DNA of 64,000 nt, from NCBI GenBank assembly GCA_051418075.1, contig JBPRGG010000134.1:12580-76579 (forward strand). Reading direction: 5' to 3'. This stretch comes from JBPRGG01 sp051418075 (GTDB lineage Bacteria; Bacteroidota; Bacteroidia; Cytophagales; Cyclobacteriaceae). A program made the position numbers and the translations under genes. How positions within the stretch are numbered: the stretch's first letter is position 1; every line of letters begins with the position of its first letter. Shown one piece after another: positions 43,766 through 52,057 of the stretch. The notes beneath the pieces are model-generated. The model had not been told where the DNA came from and ran no database searches. It saw nothing but the letters and a program-made list of their open reading frames with translations.

Positions 43766-44141
43766 AGATTTATAATTTTTAGGTTTTGAGATAGATAGAA
43801 AATCCTTTAGCCGATCAAAATGTTTGGCAGGAATGATTATTAATTTGTTACGCTAAATTATTTAGGGTCACACAGGCCAATCCCACAAAATCCTTTCCCA
43901 CTTCAACCCTCCTCGCGGCGGCGAAAGCCAGCCCGGGCTGTTTTCCATTTCGGTCTTTCGCTTCGCCTTTCGGCCATTGATTTTGGCTGATACTTATCGA
44001 TTAAAACCTGCTTTCCGAAGTTTAATGTCCAACTGAAGACATCTATTCAGTGACCAGACGGCAGGACTGAATAAAATTAAGGCAAAAAAAATCCAGGTAA
44101 TTGACAACTACCTGGATTTATATAACTAATTTAATTATTAA
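43766..44141. other. 376-base intergenic region with a GC-rich block
   Basis: The part from about 43903 to 43977 is near 60% GC and purine-rich on the minus strand, unlike the surrounding AT-rich DNA. It contains a 24-codon minus-strand frame (ATG at 43977, stop at 43903) that I do not call as a gene. The rpoD terminator closes the region. Confidence 0.5.
44084..44117 (-). terminator. Rho-independent terminator after rpoD
   Basis: On the minus strand ATCCAGGTA and TACCTGGAT form a perfect 9-base-pair stem with a 9-base loop, followed by seven T. It starts 25 bases after the rpoD stop codon. Confidence 0.92.
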
Positions 44142-45011
44142 CTATGAACAAAGATATGGTTGTAATAACTTGATACCTTGTTTGCTTCTAAGCTTATTTA
44201 TGGCTTTATGTTTGATCTGTCGCACTCTTTCCCGGGTAAGCCCCATATTCTCTCCAATATCTTCCAGTGATAAAGTGGATTCACTATCAATCCCGAAGAA
44301 TTTTTTGATTACTTCTTTTTCCCGATCTGTTAAAATATTTAACAGGCGATCTACATCTCTTTTAAGCGAAGTTTTATTCTCCAGTTCTTCATATACCTGG
44401 TTGCCTTCCAAATTCTCGATAACATCCAGTAAAGATCCTGTTTCTCCCTCAGCAAATGGAGCATCCAGAGAAGATTGTTTGGAGAAAGAACTGGTGGCGC
44501 TTTTTAATTCATCCACAGTGATATCCAGAAATTCAGCCAGTTCCTCTTCGGTAGGTTCTCTTTCATATTGCTGTCCTAAAATAGCAGCTGCCTGATTTAT
44601 TTTGGACAGTGAACCAATTTTATTTAAAGGAAGTCTGATAAATCTTGAATGATCAGCCAAAGCCTGCATAATTGATTGTCTGATCCACCATACAGCATAA
44701 GAAATAAACTTAAATCCTTTGGTCTCATCAAATTTCTTTGCCGCTTTTATCAGGCCAAGATTACCTTCATTGATCAAATCATTTAAGGGGACTTTGCTAT
44801 GTTGATATTGTTTGGCTACAGAAACAACAAAACGAAGGTTTGCTTTTACGAGTTTTTCTAAGGCCTGGTCGTCACCTGCCCGGATCCGTTGAGCTAATTC
44901 TACTTCTTCCTCCGGGGTCAGGAGATCAACCTTGCTTACCTCGTTAAAGTATTTTTCCAAGGTTTGGCTGTCCCTGTTAGTAATTGATTGTGTGATTTTA
45001 AGCTGTCGCAT
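44142..45011 (-). CDS. rpoD: Primary RNA polymerase sigma factor, short Bacteroidota type
   Basis: The housekeeping sigma factor. At 289 residues it lacks the long region 1.1 and the non-conserved insert of proteobacterial sigma 70, as is standard for Bacteroidota. Region 1.2 is ETLEKYFNEV-like near the N-terminus (TLEKYFNEVSKVDLLTPEEE), region 2 covers ANLRFVVSVAKQYQ, KFISYAVWWIRQSI (2.3-2.4), region 3 LPLNKIGSLSKINQA, and region 4.2 LEDIGENMGLTRERVRQIK with its DNA-binding helix. It recognises the TTTG/TAnnTTTG promoters proposed here. Stands alone with a strong terminator. Confidence 0.97.
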   Translation of the reverse strand: MRQLKITQSITNRDSQTLEKYFNEVSKVDLLTPEEEVELAQRIRAGDDQALEKLVKANLRFVVSVAKQYQHSKVPLNDLINEGNLGLIKAAKKFDETKGFKFISYAVWWIRQSIMQALADHSRFIRLPLNKIGSLSKINQAAAILGQQYEREPTEEELAEFLDITVDELKSATSSFSKQSSLDAPFAEGETGSLLDVIENLEGNQVYEELENKTSLKRDVDRLLNILTDREKEVIKKFFGIDSESTLSLEDIGENMGLTRERVRQIKHKAINKLRSKQGIKLLQPYLCS

Positions 45012-45439
45012 TTAACAATAATTTAAACTAAATTACAAACATTAAACTACCTACTATTTTAAATTTGAGCCTTTATTGACCTTGCTCTCCTAAAAAAATA
45101 TTAATACTTATTAAAAATGACTTTTTACTGCAAAAATTGTTCAGACTGTAATATTTTTGTTCACCTTACGCATTGATTATCAACATTGTAAGAAATGTTT
45201 GTGTTTTTTAATGTTTCACGTTTGCATAAACTGTACAAAAAAATATCGCCTGATGTAAGACGATCTTCAGTAGTGCCATTTTATAGTCATTCAATAATCT
45301 CATTAGGTGAGAAAAACTCATAAAACCCAATATTATACATTAAATAAATAAAAAAAGTTTCTGAACATCAATTTTTTTTTGAAAAAAATTACTGTAATAG
45401 GTGCTCTTTTTTTACAAAGCCCCAAAATTCTTACCTCAG
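45012..45439. other. 428-base AT-rich region upstream of rpoD
   Basis: No gene or clear promoter box is visible. The rpoD promoter should be in the left part. The region also lies downstream of pncB, but I see no hairpin terminator for it. Confidence 0.4.
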
Positions 45440-46852
45440 TCATATTTTTTCTTTTATATCTCTAATTAGTTGATCCCTTAATTGTTTCAAAGCGGAAGAT
45501 ATCCCCACTTTATATACATGAGGATTTTCAAACCTCAGATGTTCCAGGGGTAATTTTGAAATTCTCTGCTTAAGATACGCAGCCGAATCAGTGGCTGATG
45601 GCAGTTCTATAGTGATCTCCCCCTTCTTCATCACTTTTCTTTGCAGTTCACTGGCCTCCAGATTTCCCACCTCAGAGGCTAAATATGGTTGATGCGGATG
45701 GTGAATGTTTTTAATTTCCTGCTCTTCATTCAGAAAAATACCATCTCCATAAAAGAAATCATGCGGGTCGGTAAAGCGAAAAATCTTTTTTATTCCCGGT
45801 AAAGAAACTTTCTCTATATTATCTGATATTTTAAGCCTGGGATTTTCAGCACTTTGGGTTAGTTTATAAACTCCATCCAGGGCAGCATCATTTCTGCCGG
45901 TAACCAGGTTTGTCCCCACTCCAAATGCATCAAGAGGTGCTTTCTGATCCAGTAAACTTTTGATTACAAATTCATCCAACTGGTTAGACGCAGCAATTTT
46001 CACATATGGTAATGAAGCCTGATCCAGCATCTTCCTGGCTTGTTTGCTCAAATAGGCCAGGTCCCCACTGTCCAGCCGGACACCAAACAACTTTTGGCCC
46101 CGTTGTTCCATTTCCCTGGCCACTTTAATGGCATTTGGCACCCCAGATTTTAGGGTATCATAAGTATCTACCAATAAAATACATCTGTCCGGATAGGCCC
46201 GGGCAAATTCTGAAAAAGCAACATATTCATCATCAAAACTTTGTATCCAGGAATGGGCCTGGGTACCAGTAGATTGCAGATCATACCTGAAGGCGCTGTA
46301 AAGATTGGATGTGCTTTCGACCCCACCTATAATAGCTGCTTTACTGGCATGGATCCCGGCAAAACCCTGAGCCCGACGCAATCCAAAATCAATCACGGTT
46401 CGTTCACCTGCCACCTGTTTGACACGGGCAGCTTTGGTAGCGATCAGGGATTGAAAGTTCAAAACATTCAATACCAGGGTTTCCACAATTTGGGTTTCAA
46501 TGATATTTCCTTCAATTCTCAACACGGGTTCATTGGGAAATATCACCTCACCTTCCTTTACCGAATATATGTCACCCTCAAATCTGAATTGGTTTAAATA
46601 AGCTACAAAATCAGGATCAAACCCTTCTTTTTTTAAATACTGGCAACTTTCATCATTAAACCGAAAATGGGTGATCATTTCCAGCAGATCACTTAACCCG
46701 GCAAATACTACATATCCTCCCTGATAGGGATTTTTACGGAAAAAATAATCAAAATTAGCTTTTTGCTGGTGACGGTTACTTTTATAATAACCTTGAGCCA
46801 TTGTCAGTTCATAATGATCAGTATACAATCCAAGGTGTTGAAATTCCAGCAT
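45440..46852 (-). CDS. pncB: Nicotinate phosphoribosyltransferase
   Basis: Converts nicotinate and PRPP to nicotinate mononucleotide, with ATP hydrolysis, in NAD salvage. The N-terminus LYTDHYELTMAQGYYKSNRH is the family hallmark (YELTMAQ). Further conserved stretches: ALVLNVLNFQSLIATKAAR-like region, DFGLRRAQGFAG, VDTYDTLKSGVPNAI, and GVRLDSGDLAYLSKQ; the phosphoribosyl-binding pocket follows as DAFGVGTNLVTG. The 470-residue length fits the longer type. Cytoplasmic, single gene. Confidence 0.95.
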   Translation of the reverse strand: MLEFQHLGLYTDHYELTMAQGYYKSNRHQQKANFDYFFRKNPYQGGYVVFAGLSDLLEMITHFRFNDESCQYLKKEGFDPDFVAYLNQFRFEGDIYSVKEGEVIFPNEPVLRIEGNIIETQIVETLVLNVLNFQSLIATKAARVKQVAGERTVIDFGLRRAQGFAGIHASKAAIIGGVESTSNLYSAFRYDLQSTGTQAHSWIQSFDDEYVAFSEFARAYPDRCILLVDTYDTLKSGVPNAIKVAREMEQRGQKLFGVRLDSGDLAYLSKQARKMLDQASLPYVKIAASNQLDEFVIKSLLDQKAPLDAFGVGTNLVTGRNDAALDGVYKLTQSAENPRLKISDNIEKVSLPGIKKIFRFTDPHDFFYGDGIFLNEEQEIKNIHHPHQPYLASEVGNLEASELQRKVMKKGEITIELPSATDSAAYLKQRISKLPLEHLRFENPHVYKVGISSALKQLRDQLIRDIKEKI

Positions 46853-47053
46853 AAGAGGTTAAACGTAATCTATCCTATCAACGCAGAACATAATTCATTG
46901 TTAATGATTCATAAAAAGAATATAACCTAATAAAATATCAGGAAGTTAAAAATCACTAAAATAATTTACAGAGAATATACCAAAAAGTTACCCAGCATCG
47001 TTATTTACCAAATAAAATTGAAGTTTCATTTCCAAAAGTCACTATTTTCTTCT

Positions 47054-47299
47054 ATGAACCGGTCTATAAAAACCAGAATCCATTACACCTTACAAAAAAT
47101 AGGTATTCAAGATACAGCAATTGAAGACCAGGCAGATCTGCTCAAAGACCTGGGTCTGGATTCCCTTGATGTGGCAGAGCTGGTGGTGGAATTAGAAAAA
47201 GAGTTTAATGTCAGTATTTCAGATGAATTGGTTTATGATATTAAAACTGTCAAGGATATCGAAAATATTATTATAAAATTGTTCAGCCAGGTAGTTTAA
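47054..47299 (+). CDS. Acyl carrier protein
   Basis: An 81-residue four-helix carrier. LGLDSLDVAELVVELE contains the attachment serine (Ser37 in DSL) for 4'-phosphopantetheine. The frame begins with a TTG at 47018, but the ATG at 47054 fits the usual size. The sequence differs from a standard housekeeping AcpP (the N-terminal helix is basic, NRSIKTRIHYTLQ), and no fatty-acid genes are beside it, so it may be a secondary carrier. It is followed by 1 base and then the convergent end of a methyltransferase gene. Confidence 0.88.
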   Translation: MNRSIKTRIHYTLQKIGIQDTAIEDQADLLKDLGLDSLDVAELVVELEKEFNVSISDELVYDIKTVKDIENIIIKLFSQVV

Positions 47300-47300
47300 A

Positions 47301-48089
47301 CTATTCTCTGATGGCTTCCAGTGAATACAGCAGGGGTATTTTACCTTCCAGTCCCCGAACCTGAAATTCTCCCGGCCTGCTTCCTACAGAATTAGACAGT
47401 ATGTTATAAGGAGAAAAATCATGTTCCTGAAAGCTCCTGATGGCCATATTTGACTTCAATAAAGCTGATATCACTTCTCCCAGTGAATGGTTCCAGCTAA
47501 TACTATTATTGCTGACCAGTGCATCAGGATCAGCATAGCTACCGGTAATCTCCTCTTCTATCGGTCCCTGATTAAAGTATGAATATTCGATATGCTTAAA
47601 CTCCTGGTCAAACATCCAAATAAACGGGTGGAACTCTGCCATTATAAAACGTCCGCCTGGCTTCAGGTATCTGAAGATCAGTGAGGCCCATCTATTAAGG
47701 TCTGGCAACCAGCCAATGGTTCCATAGGATGTAAAAACCAGATCAAACTGCTGATCCAGATAATTGGGAAGATCATAAATATTACAATTAATAAATTCAG
47801 CCGGTGTCTGGATATTTTCAGAAAGGTCGCGGGCGGCCTGAATGGCTACATCAGCAATATCCACCCCGGTAACTTTAGCTCCCATGCGGGCTAACGACAA
47901 AGTATCCATGCCGAAATGACACTGTAAATGCAGGATACTTAAACCCTCCACCTGTCCCAAAAGGTCAAGTTCCACCGGGTTCAGGCTGGTTGCTCCAGCA
48001 ATAAACGATTCCACCTTATAAAAATCTGACTTTAAATGAAAAGGTGTTTTGTCATTCCACAGTTTACGGTTGATTCGGGCAAAATCCAT
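47301..48089 (-). CDS. SAM-dependent methyltransferase
   Basis: A class I methyltransferase of 262 residues. Motif I is LHLQCHFGMDTLSLARMGA, in which the usual D-x-G-x-G-x-G is replaced by QCHFGMD, a feature of one subfamily seen in Bacteroidota. VTGVDIADVAIQAA and FDLVFTSYGTIGWLPDLNRW are motifs II and III. Substrate unknown. It has its own well-formed promoter and converges on the carrier-protein gene; no operon partner. Confidence 0.82.
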   Translation of the reverse strand: MDFARINRKLWNDKTPFHLKSDFYKVESFIAGATSLNPVELDLLGQVEGLSILHLQCHFGMDTLSLARMGAKVTGVDIADVAIQAARDLSENIQTPAEFINCNIYDLPNYLDQQFDLVFTSYGTIGWLPDLNRWASLIFRYLKPGGRFIMAEFHPFIWMFDQEFKHIEYSYFNQGPIEEEITGSYADPDALVSNNSISWNHSLGEVISALLKSNMAIRSFQEHDFSPYNILSNSVGSRPGEFQVRGLEGKIPLLYSLEAIRE

Positions 48090-48116
48090 AGGTTTAAAAT
48101 TTTTTTTAAACTAAAA

Positions 48117-48149
48117 CAAAAATACATCTGAATAATTCATATCAACAAA
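48117..48149 (-). promoter_or_regulatory. Bacteroidota-type promoter for the methyltransferase gene
   Basis: Read on the minus strand: TTTG, 21 bases, TATTTTTG. The -7 box is identical to that of the ferredoxin promoter at 31288. It lies 28 bases upstream of the ATG at 48089. Confidence 0.72.
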
Positions 48150-48211
48150 TTAACAAAATGACCCAATATTTAATATTTTTTTTAATCTTTGCCTGATTAA
48201 ACAGAAAAGTT

Positions 48212-48928
48212 ATGGAGATAATTCCAGCCATTGATATCATTGAGGGTAAATGTGTGCGGCTAACCCAGGGCGATTATCAGCGTAAAAAAGAATACAACAA
48301 TGATCCCCTGGAGGTAGCTAAAAAGTTTGAAGATGCAGGGTTAAGGCGGCTTCACCTGGTAGACCTGGATGGAGCCCGAACTAAAAAGATCGTCAATCAT
48401 CAAGTATTGGAAACTATTGCCGGAAAAACAAATCTATTCGTTGATTTTGGTGGTGGTATTCAGTCGGATGATGATGCAGCCCTGGCTTTTCAGTGCGGAG
48501 CCCGTCAAATTACTGGTGGAAGTATCGCTGTAAAAGATCCGGACCTTTTTCAAAGCTGGATTCAAAAATATGGCCCGGAAAAAATAATTCTGGGGGCAGA
48601 TGTGAAAGATGATATGATAGCCATCAGTGGATGGCAGGAAAAAACCCGGATTGATTTATTCACATTTTTAAAGGATTATCAAAAACATTCCATTCAATAT
48701 GTGATTTGTACTGATGTATCCAAAGATGGCCTTTTACAGGGACCGGCCTGGCCGCTTTATCAGAGAATCATAGAAAGGTTCCCTGAACTTCAATTGATAG
48801 CCAGTGGAGGGGTAAGTAAAATAGAAGATCTGCATCAGTTACAAGCCATTGGCTGTAAAGGAGTGATCATAGGAAAAGCATATTATGAAGGTAAGATCAG
48901 TTTACAGGATCTGCAAAAATTCTTATAA
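48212..48928 (+). CDS. hisA: Phosphoribosylformimino-5-aminoimidazole carboxamide ribotide isomerase
   Basis: HisA catalyses the Amadori rearrangement of ProFAR in histidine synthesis. The (beta/alpha)8 half-barrel pattern is clear: IIPAIDIIEGKCVRLTQGDY contains the first catalytic Asp (Asp8), LVDLDGARTKKIVNH and VDFGGGIQSDDD hold a phosphate-binding loop, and YVICTDVSKDGLLQGP contains the second Asp, with IASGGVSKIEDL as the other phosphate loop. 238 residues, normal. hisF starts 30 bases after the stop. Confidence 0.95.
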   Translation: MEIIPAIDIIEGKCVRLTQGDYQRKKEYNNDPLEVAKKFEDAGLRRLHLVDLDGARTKKIVNHQVLETIAGKTNLFVDFGGGIQSDDDAALAFQCGARQITGGSIAVKDPDLFQSWIQKYGPEKIILGADVKDDMIAISGWQEKTRIDLFTFLKDYQKHSIQYVICTDVSKDGLLQGPAWPLYQRIIERFPELQLIASGGVSKIEDLHQLQAIGCKGVIIGKAYYEGKISLQDLQKFL

Positions 48929-48958
48929 ATTAATGAATGATAATCAGGAGATCAGAAA

Positions 48959-49714
48959 ATGTTAACTAAAAGAATCATTCCTTGTCTGGATGTAAAAGCC
49001 GGCCGGACTGTAAAAGGAGTTAATTTTGTAGAATTGAGAGATGCAGGCGATCCGGTAGAACTGGGCAAGCTCTATGCCGAACAAGGCGCTGATGAATTGG
49101 TGTATCTGGATATAACTGCTACCGTGGAAAAACGGAAGACACTGGTAGATCTGGTTACCAGCGTTGCGGCAGAATTAAACATTCCATTTACAGTGGGTGG
49201 TGGGATTTCATCCATTGATGATGTATCTGCATTGCTTCAGGCAGGCGCGGATAAGATTTCTATCAATTCTTCAGCTGTTTACAGACCTGAACTGGTGAAC
49301 GAACTTGCTAATGAATTTGGCAGCCAGTGTGTGGTAGTTGCTATTGACTCCAGGCATTATGATGATAAAGACATTGTGCATACCCACGGTGGCAGAACGC
49401 CTACAGACAAACATACATTAGCCTGGGCAGTGGAAGTGCAGGACAGAGGTGCCGGTGAGATCCTGTTAACCTCCATGGATCATGACGGAACTAAAGCCGG
49501 TTTTGCCAATGAACTAACTGCCCGGCTTTCCCAAAGCTTAACCATTCCGGTTATTGCTTCAGGCGGGGCAGGAACCATGTCCCATTTTGAAGATGCCTTT
49601 CAGTTAGGGCTGGCTGATGCCGCTTTAGCAGCCAGTATATTTCATTATAAGGAAATACCTATTCCGGATTTAAAAAAACATTTGCGAGAGCGGGGAATCC
49701 TGGTACGTATATAA
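48959..49714 (+). CDS. hisF: Imidazole glycerol phosphate synthase, cyclase subunit
   Basis: HisF closes the imidazole ring using ammonia from HisH; together they make IGP and AICAR. KRIIPCLDVKAGRTVKGVNF contains catalytic Asp11, and VAIDSRHY with the later TSMDHDGTKAGF region gives the second Asp. PFTVGGGISSIDD and VIASGGAGTMSHF are the phosphate loops. 251 residues. HisH is not in this window, so it is presumably encoded elsewhere. Located between hisA and hisIE. Confidence 0.96.
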   Translation: MLTKRIIPCLDVKAGRTVKGVNFVELRDAGDPVELGKLYAEQGADELVYLDITATVEKRKTLVDLVTSVAAELNIPFTVGGGISSIDDVSALLQAGADKISINSSAVYRPELVNELANEFGSQCVVVAIDSRHYDDKDIVHTHGGRTPTDKHTLAWAVEVQDRGAGEILLTSMDHDGTKAGFANELTARLSQSLTIPVIASGGAGTMSHFEDAFQLGLADAALAASIFHYKEIPIPDLKKHLRERGILVRI

Positions 49715-49739
49715 AAAATTAACTATAATATAAATTGTG

Positions 49740-50342
49740 ATGAACAATTCCAATAAACCCATTGATTTTAGTAAAGGCCTGATTCCGGCAGTGATCCAGG
49801 ATTATAAAACCCAAAAGGTAATGATGCTAGGATATATGAATGAGGAAGCTTATCAGAAAACGGTGGAGCAGCAACTGGTTACTTTCTACAGCCGCTCTAA
49901 GCAAAGACTTTGGACCAAAGGCGAAACATCTCAGAATTACCTGAAGGTAAAAGATATCCTGGTAGATTGTGATGGTGATACCCTGCTGATCAAAGCAGAT
50001 CCAGCCGGACCGGTTTGTCATACCGGAAAAGATACCTGTTTCGATGAGGTAAACCAAAACAATGTTCTTTTTTTGAATTACCTCCAGCAAGTGATCAGGG
50101 ACCGTCATGAAAACCCATCTGAAGACTCCTATACCTCTTCCCTGTTTAAAAAAGGGATCAATAAAGTAGCCCAAAAAGTGGGTGAAGAAGCCGTTGAGTT
50201 GGTGATTGAAGCCAAAGACCAGCAGGATGAGCTCTTCAAGAATGAAGCTGCTGATCTCATTTTTCATTTTCTTGTATTACTGGAAGCCAAAAATGTTGAC
50301 CTGGCCCAGGTGATTAAGGTTTTGGAAGAAAGACATAAATAA
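49740..50342 (+). CDS. hisIE: Bifunctional phosphoribosyl-AMP cyclohydrolase / phosphoribosyl-ATP pyrophosphatase
   Basis: Two histidine-pathway steps in one 200-residue protein. The HisI part (residues 1-110) has GYMNEEAYQKTVEQ, YSRSKQRLWTKGETSQN and VDCDGDTLLIKADP with metal-binding Asp and Cys residues (GPVCHTGKDTCF). The HisE part (about 112-200) has LFKKGINKVAQKVGEEAVEL and EAADLIFHFLVLLEAK. A GTG at 49737 precedes the ATG at 49740 by one codon; the ATG is chosen. It follows hisF by 25 bases and ends 7 bases before the CtlX-like gene. Confidence 0.95.
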   Translation: MNNSNKPIDFSKGLIPAVIQDYKTQKVMMLGYMNEEAYQKTVEQQLVTFYSRSKQRLWTKGETSQNYLKVKDILVDCDGDTLLIKADPAGPVCHTGKDTCFDEVNQNNVLFLNYLQQVIRDRHENPSEDSYTSSLFKKGINKVAQKVGEEAVELVIEAKDQQDELFKNEAADLIFHFLVLLEAKNVDLAQVIKVLEERHK

Positions 50343-50349
50343 AGAGGGA

Positions 50350-51294
50350 ATGAAAAATACATTGCAACAGGCTGCTCAGGCTATCATGATGATCAAGCCA
50401 ATTAAATTTGGCTATAATCAACAAACTGCCGGATCAAATGCATTTCAGCAAAATGGTACTGAGGTACCACTCCATATCCAGCAAAAGGCGCTGCAAGAAT
50501 TTAATCACTGCGTCAATTTGCTGGAAAGTCAGGGTATAAAAGTGATTATTTTTAAAGATACTCCCAAGCCCCATACCCCCGATTCCATTTTTCCCAACAA
50601 TTGGATCTCTTTCCATGATGACGGAACTGTGATCACCTATCCTATGATGGCACCAAACAGGCGACTGGAAAGGCGGGGTGATATTATTACTGCCCTGGAA
50701 AAAAAGTATCAATTCAATATAAAAAGAGTACTGGACCTTTCAGAGTACGAAAGAAATCACAAATACCTGGAAGGAACAGGCAGCATTGTATTTGACTATA
50801 TAAATGGAGTCATGTATGCCAATATTTCGGCCAGGTCTGACCAAAGCTTGCTTAAAGAAGTATCCAAAACGTTAAAATATGAGTTGGTGTCATTTAAGGC
50901 AGTAGACCGAAATCAAATGGATATCTACCATACCAATGTTTTAATGTGTATTGGAGATGCTTTTGCCGTGATATGCCTGGAAGCCATACCTGATCAGTCA
51001 GACCGGGACAAAGTAGTCCAAAAACTGGAAGAATCCCATCATCAGATCATTGCCATTGATTATTCTCAACTCTATGCCTTTGCCGGAAACATGATCCAGT
51101 TAAGAAATGAAAAGGGGGAGAAATTTCTGGTCCTTTCCCAAACAGCTTATGATAGTCTGGAAAAATCACAGATAGATGAATTGGCTGTTTTTGCCCGGTT
51201 ACTACCTGTGAATATTCCAACAATTGAAAAATATGGTGGTGGTAGTATTAGGTGTATGATAGCTGCCCTTCATTTACCAAAATCAAATACCTGA
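50350..51294 (+). CDS. CtlX-like citrulline/arginine hydrolase (amidinotransferase fold)
   Basis: A 314-residue guanidine- or ureido-group hydrolase of the arginine deiminase superfamily. Conserved features: PDSIFPNNWISFHDDGTV, PMMAPNRRLERR, the His in DIYHTNVLMCIGDA, and the C-terminal nucleophile Cys in GGGSIRCMIAALH. I recall this group as the citrulline-utilisation hydrolase CtlX family, which differs from arginine deiminase in length. It starts 7 bases after hisIE, so it appears cotranscribed with the histidine genes. Product and physiological role are inferred. Confidence 0.78.
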   Translation: MKNTLQQAAQAIMMIKPIKFGYNQQTAGSNAFQQNGTEVPLHIQQKALQEFNHCVNLLESQGIKVIIFKDTPKPHTPDSIFPNNWISFHDDGTVITYPMMAPNRRLERRGDIITALEKKYQFNIKRVLDLSEYERNHKYLEGTGSIVFDYINGVMYANISARSDQSLLKEVSKTLKYELVSFKAVDRNQMDIYHTNVLMCIGDAFAVICLEAIPDQSDRDKVVQKLEESHHQIIAIDYSQLYAFAGNMIQLRNEKGEKFLVLSQTAYDSLEKSQIDELAVFARLLPVNIPTIEKYGGGSIRCMIAALHLPKSNT

Positions 51295-51304
51295 GTAATT
51301 ATAA

Positions 51305-51868
51305 TTATTTTCGGCTTAGCATCATATCATTGGCAAATATCCTGTACTGATCAAAGATAGATCTCACGGCGTAGTTCAGATAACGCTCGTTTTTAAAATC
51401 TTCATTGGCAAATAAGCTGGAAGCATAACCCTGCCATACTGCCTGTGAGCTTTTACTGTCACGAAAAAGGACCAGCAGGGTTCCCTTTTTTAGCTTGTAT
51501 CGAACCGGATTATAAGTTTCATCCTGGCTTTCACTTTTGACCCATTGATTGAGATCAGGCTGACTGTATCCGTTGAATTTAAAATCATTGTAAAACACTT
51601 TGTAGGCAATGCAGATATCCGGGTTTTCATCTGCTTGTTTATAACCCATCAAATTAAGACGACTGGCCACAGCCTGTTCGATAACAGCATTATATGCATT
51701 GCTACGGTACTTGGGATCAAGTTCATTCTGGAAAGTAAAGGTTTTATATTTATTAAACTTTCCCTGATAACTATAATCACTTTCTACCTGAAGGTCTCCA
51801 AAAGACATACAGCTACTTAAACCAAAAATTACAAAAAATAGCCGGCTGATTGTTAATACATTTTTCAT
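51305..51868 (-). CDS. DUF4136-family lipoprotein, copy A
   Basis: A 187-residue lipoprotein: the signal peptide ends FGLSSC (Cys20). The mature protein has the DUF4136 pattern VESDYSYQGKFNKYKTFTFQN, a middle segment PDICIAYKVFYNDFKFNGYSQPDLNQW, and GTLLVLFRDSKSSQAVWQGYASSLF near the end. Function unknown; members are outer-membrane or periplasmic lipoproteins common in the phylum. About half of the residues match the neighbouring copy B, so the pair is an old tandem duplication. It converges on the CtlX-like gene. Confidence 0.82.
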   Translation of the reverse strand: MKNVLTISRLFFVIFGLSSCMSFGDLQVESDYSYQGKFNKYKTFTFQNELDPKYRSNAYNAVIEQAVASRLNLMGYKQADENPDICIAYKVFYNDFKFNGYSQPDLNQWVKSESQDETYNPVRYKLKKGTLLVLFRDSKSSQAVWQGYASSLFANEDFKNERYLNYAVRSIFDQYRIFANDMMLSRK

Positions 51869-51986
51869 ATTCCTAAAATTTTCAATTAGGATATAAATGT
51901 ATATAGCAAATCGGTTAAAAAAATTATGTTTTAAAAATTTTGCTTATATGGTAAGAAAAGATTGACTAAATTATCTAACATAAAAT

Positions 51987-52036
51987 AAAAACACCCCAAG
52001 TCGATTAAAATAAAAATTTTCAATCGGCTTGGGGTG
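51987..52036 (-). terminator. Terminator between the two DUF4136 genes
   Basis: Arms CACCCCAAGTCGATT (51992-52006) and AATCGGCTTGGGGTG (52022-52036) pair over 15 positions with one wobble; loop is 15 AT-rich bases. On the minus strand GTTTTTA follows. It lies right after copy B, so copy A may have its own promoter in the following 120 bases. Confidence 0.82.
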
Positions 52037-52057
52037 CCCTAAAACGGTTATATTGAA

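Noticed and set aside
43903..43977. 24-codon minus-strand frame as a gene
   Set aside because: Too short, no supporting start signal and skewed codons; it more likely belongs to a repeat-like block.
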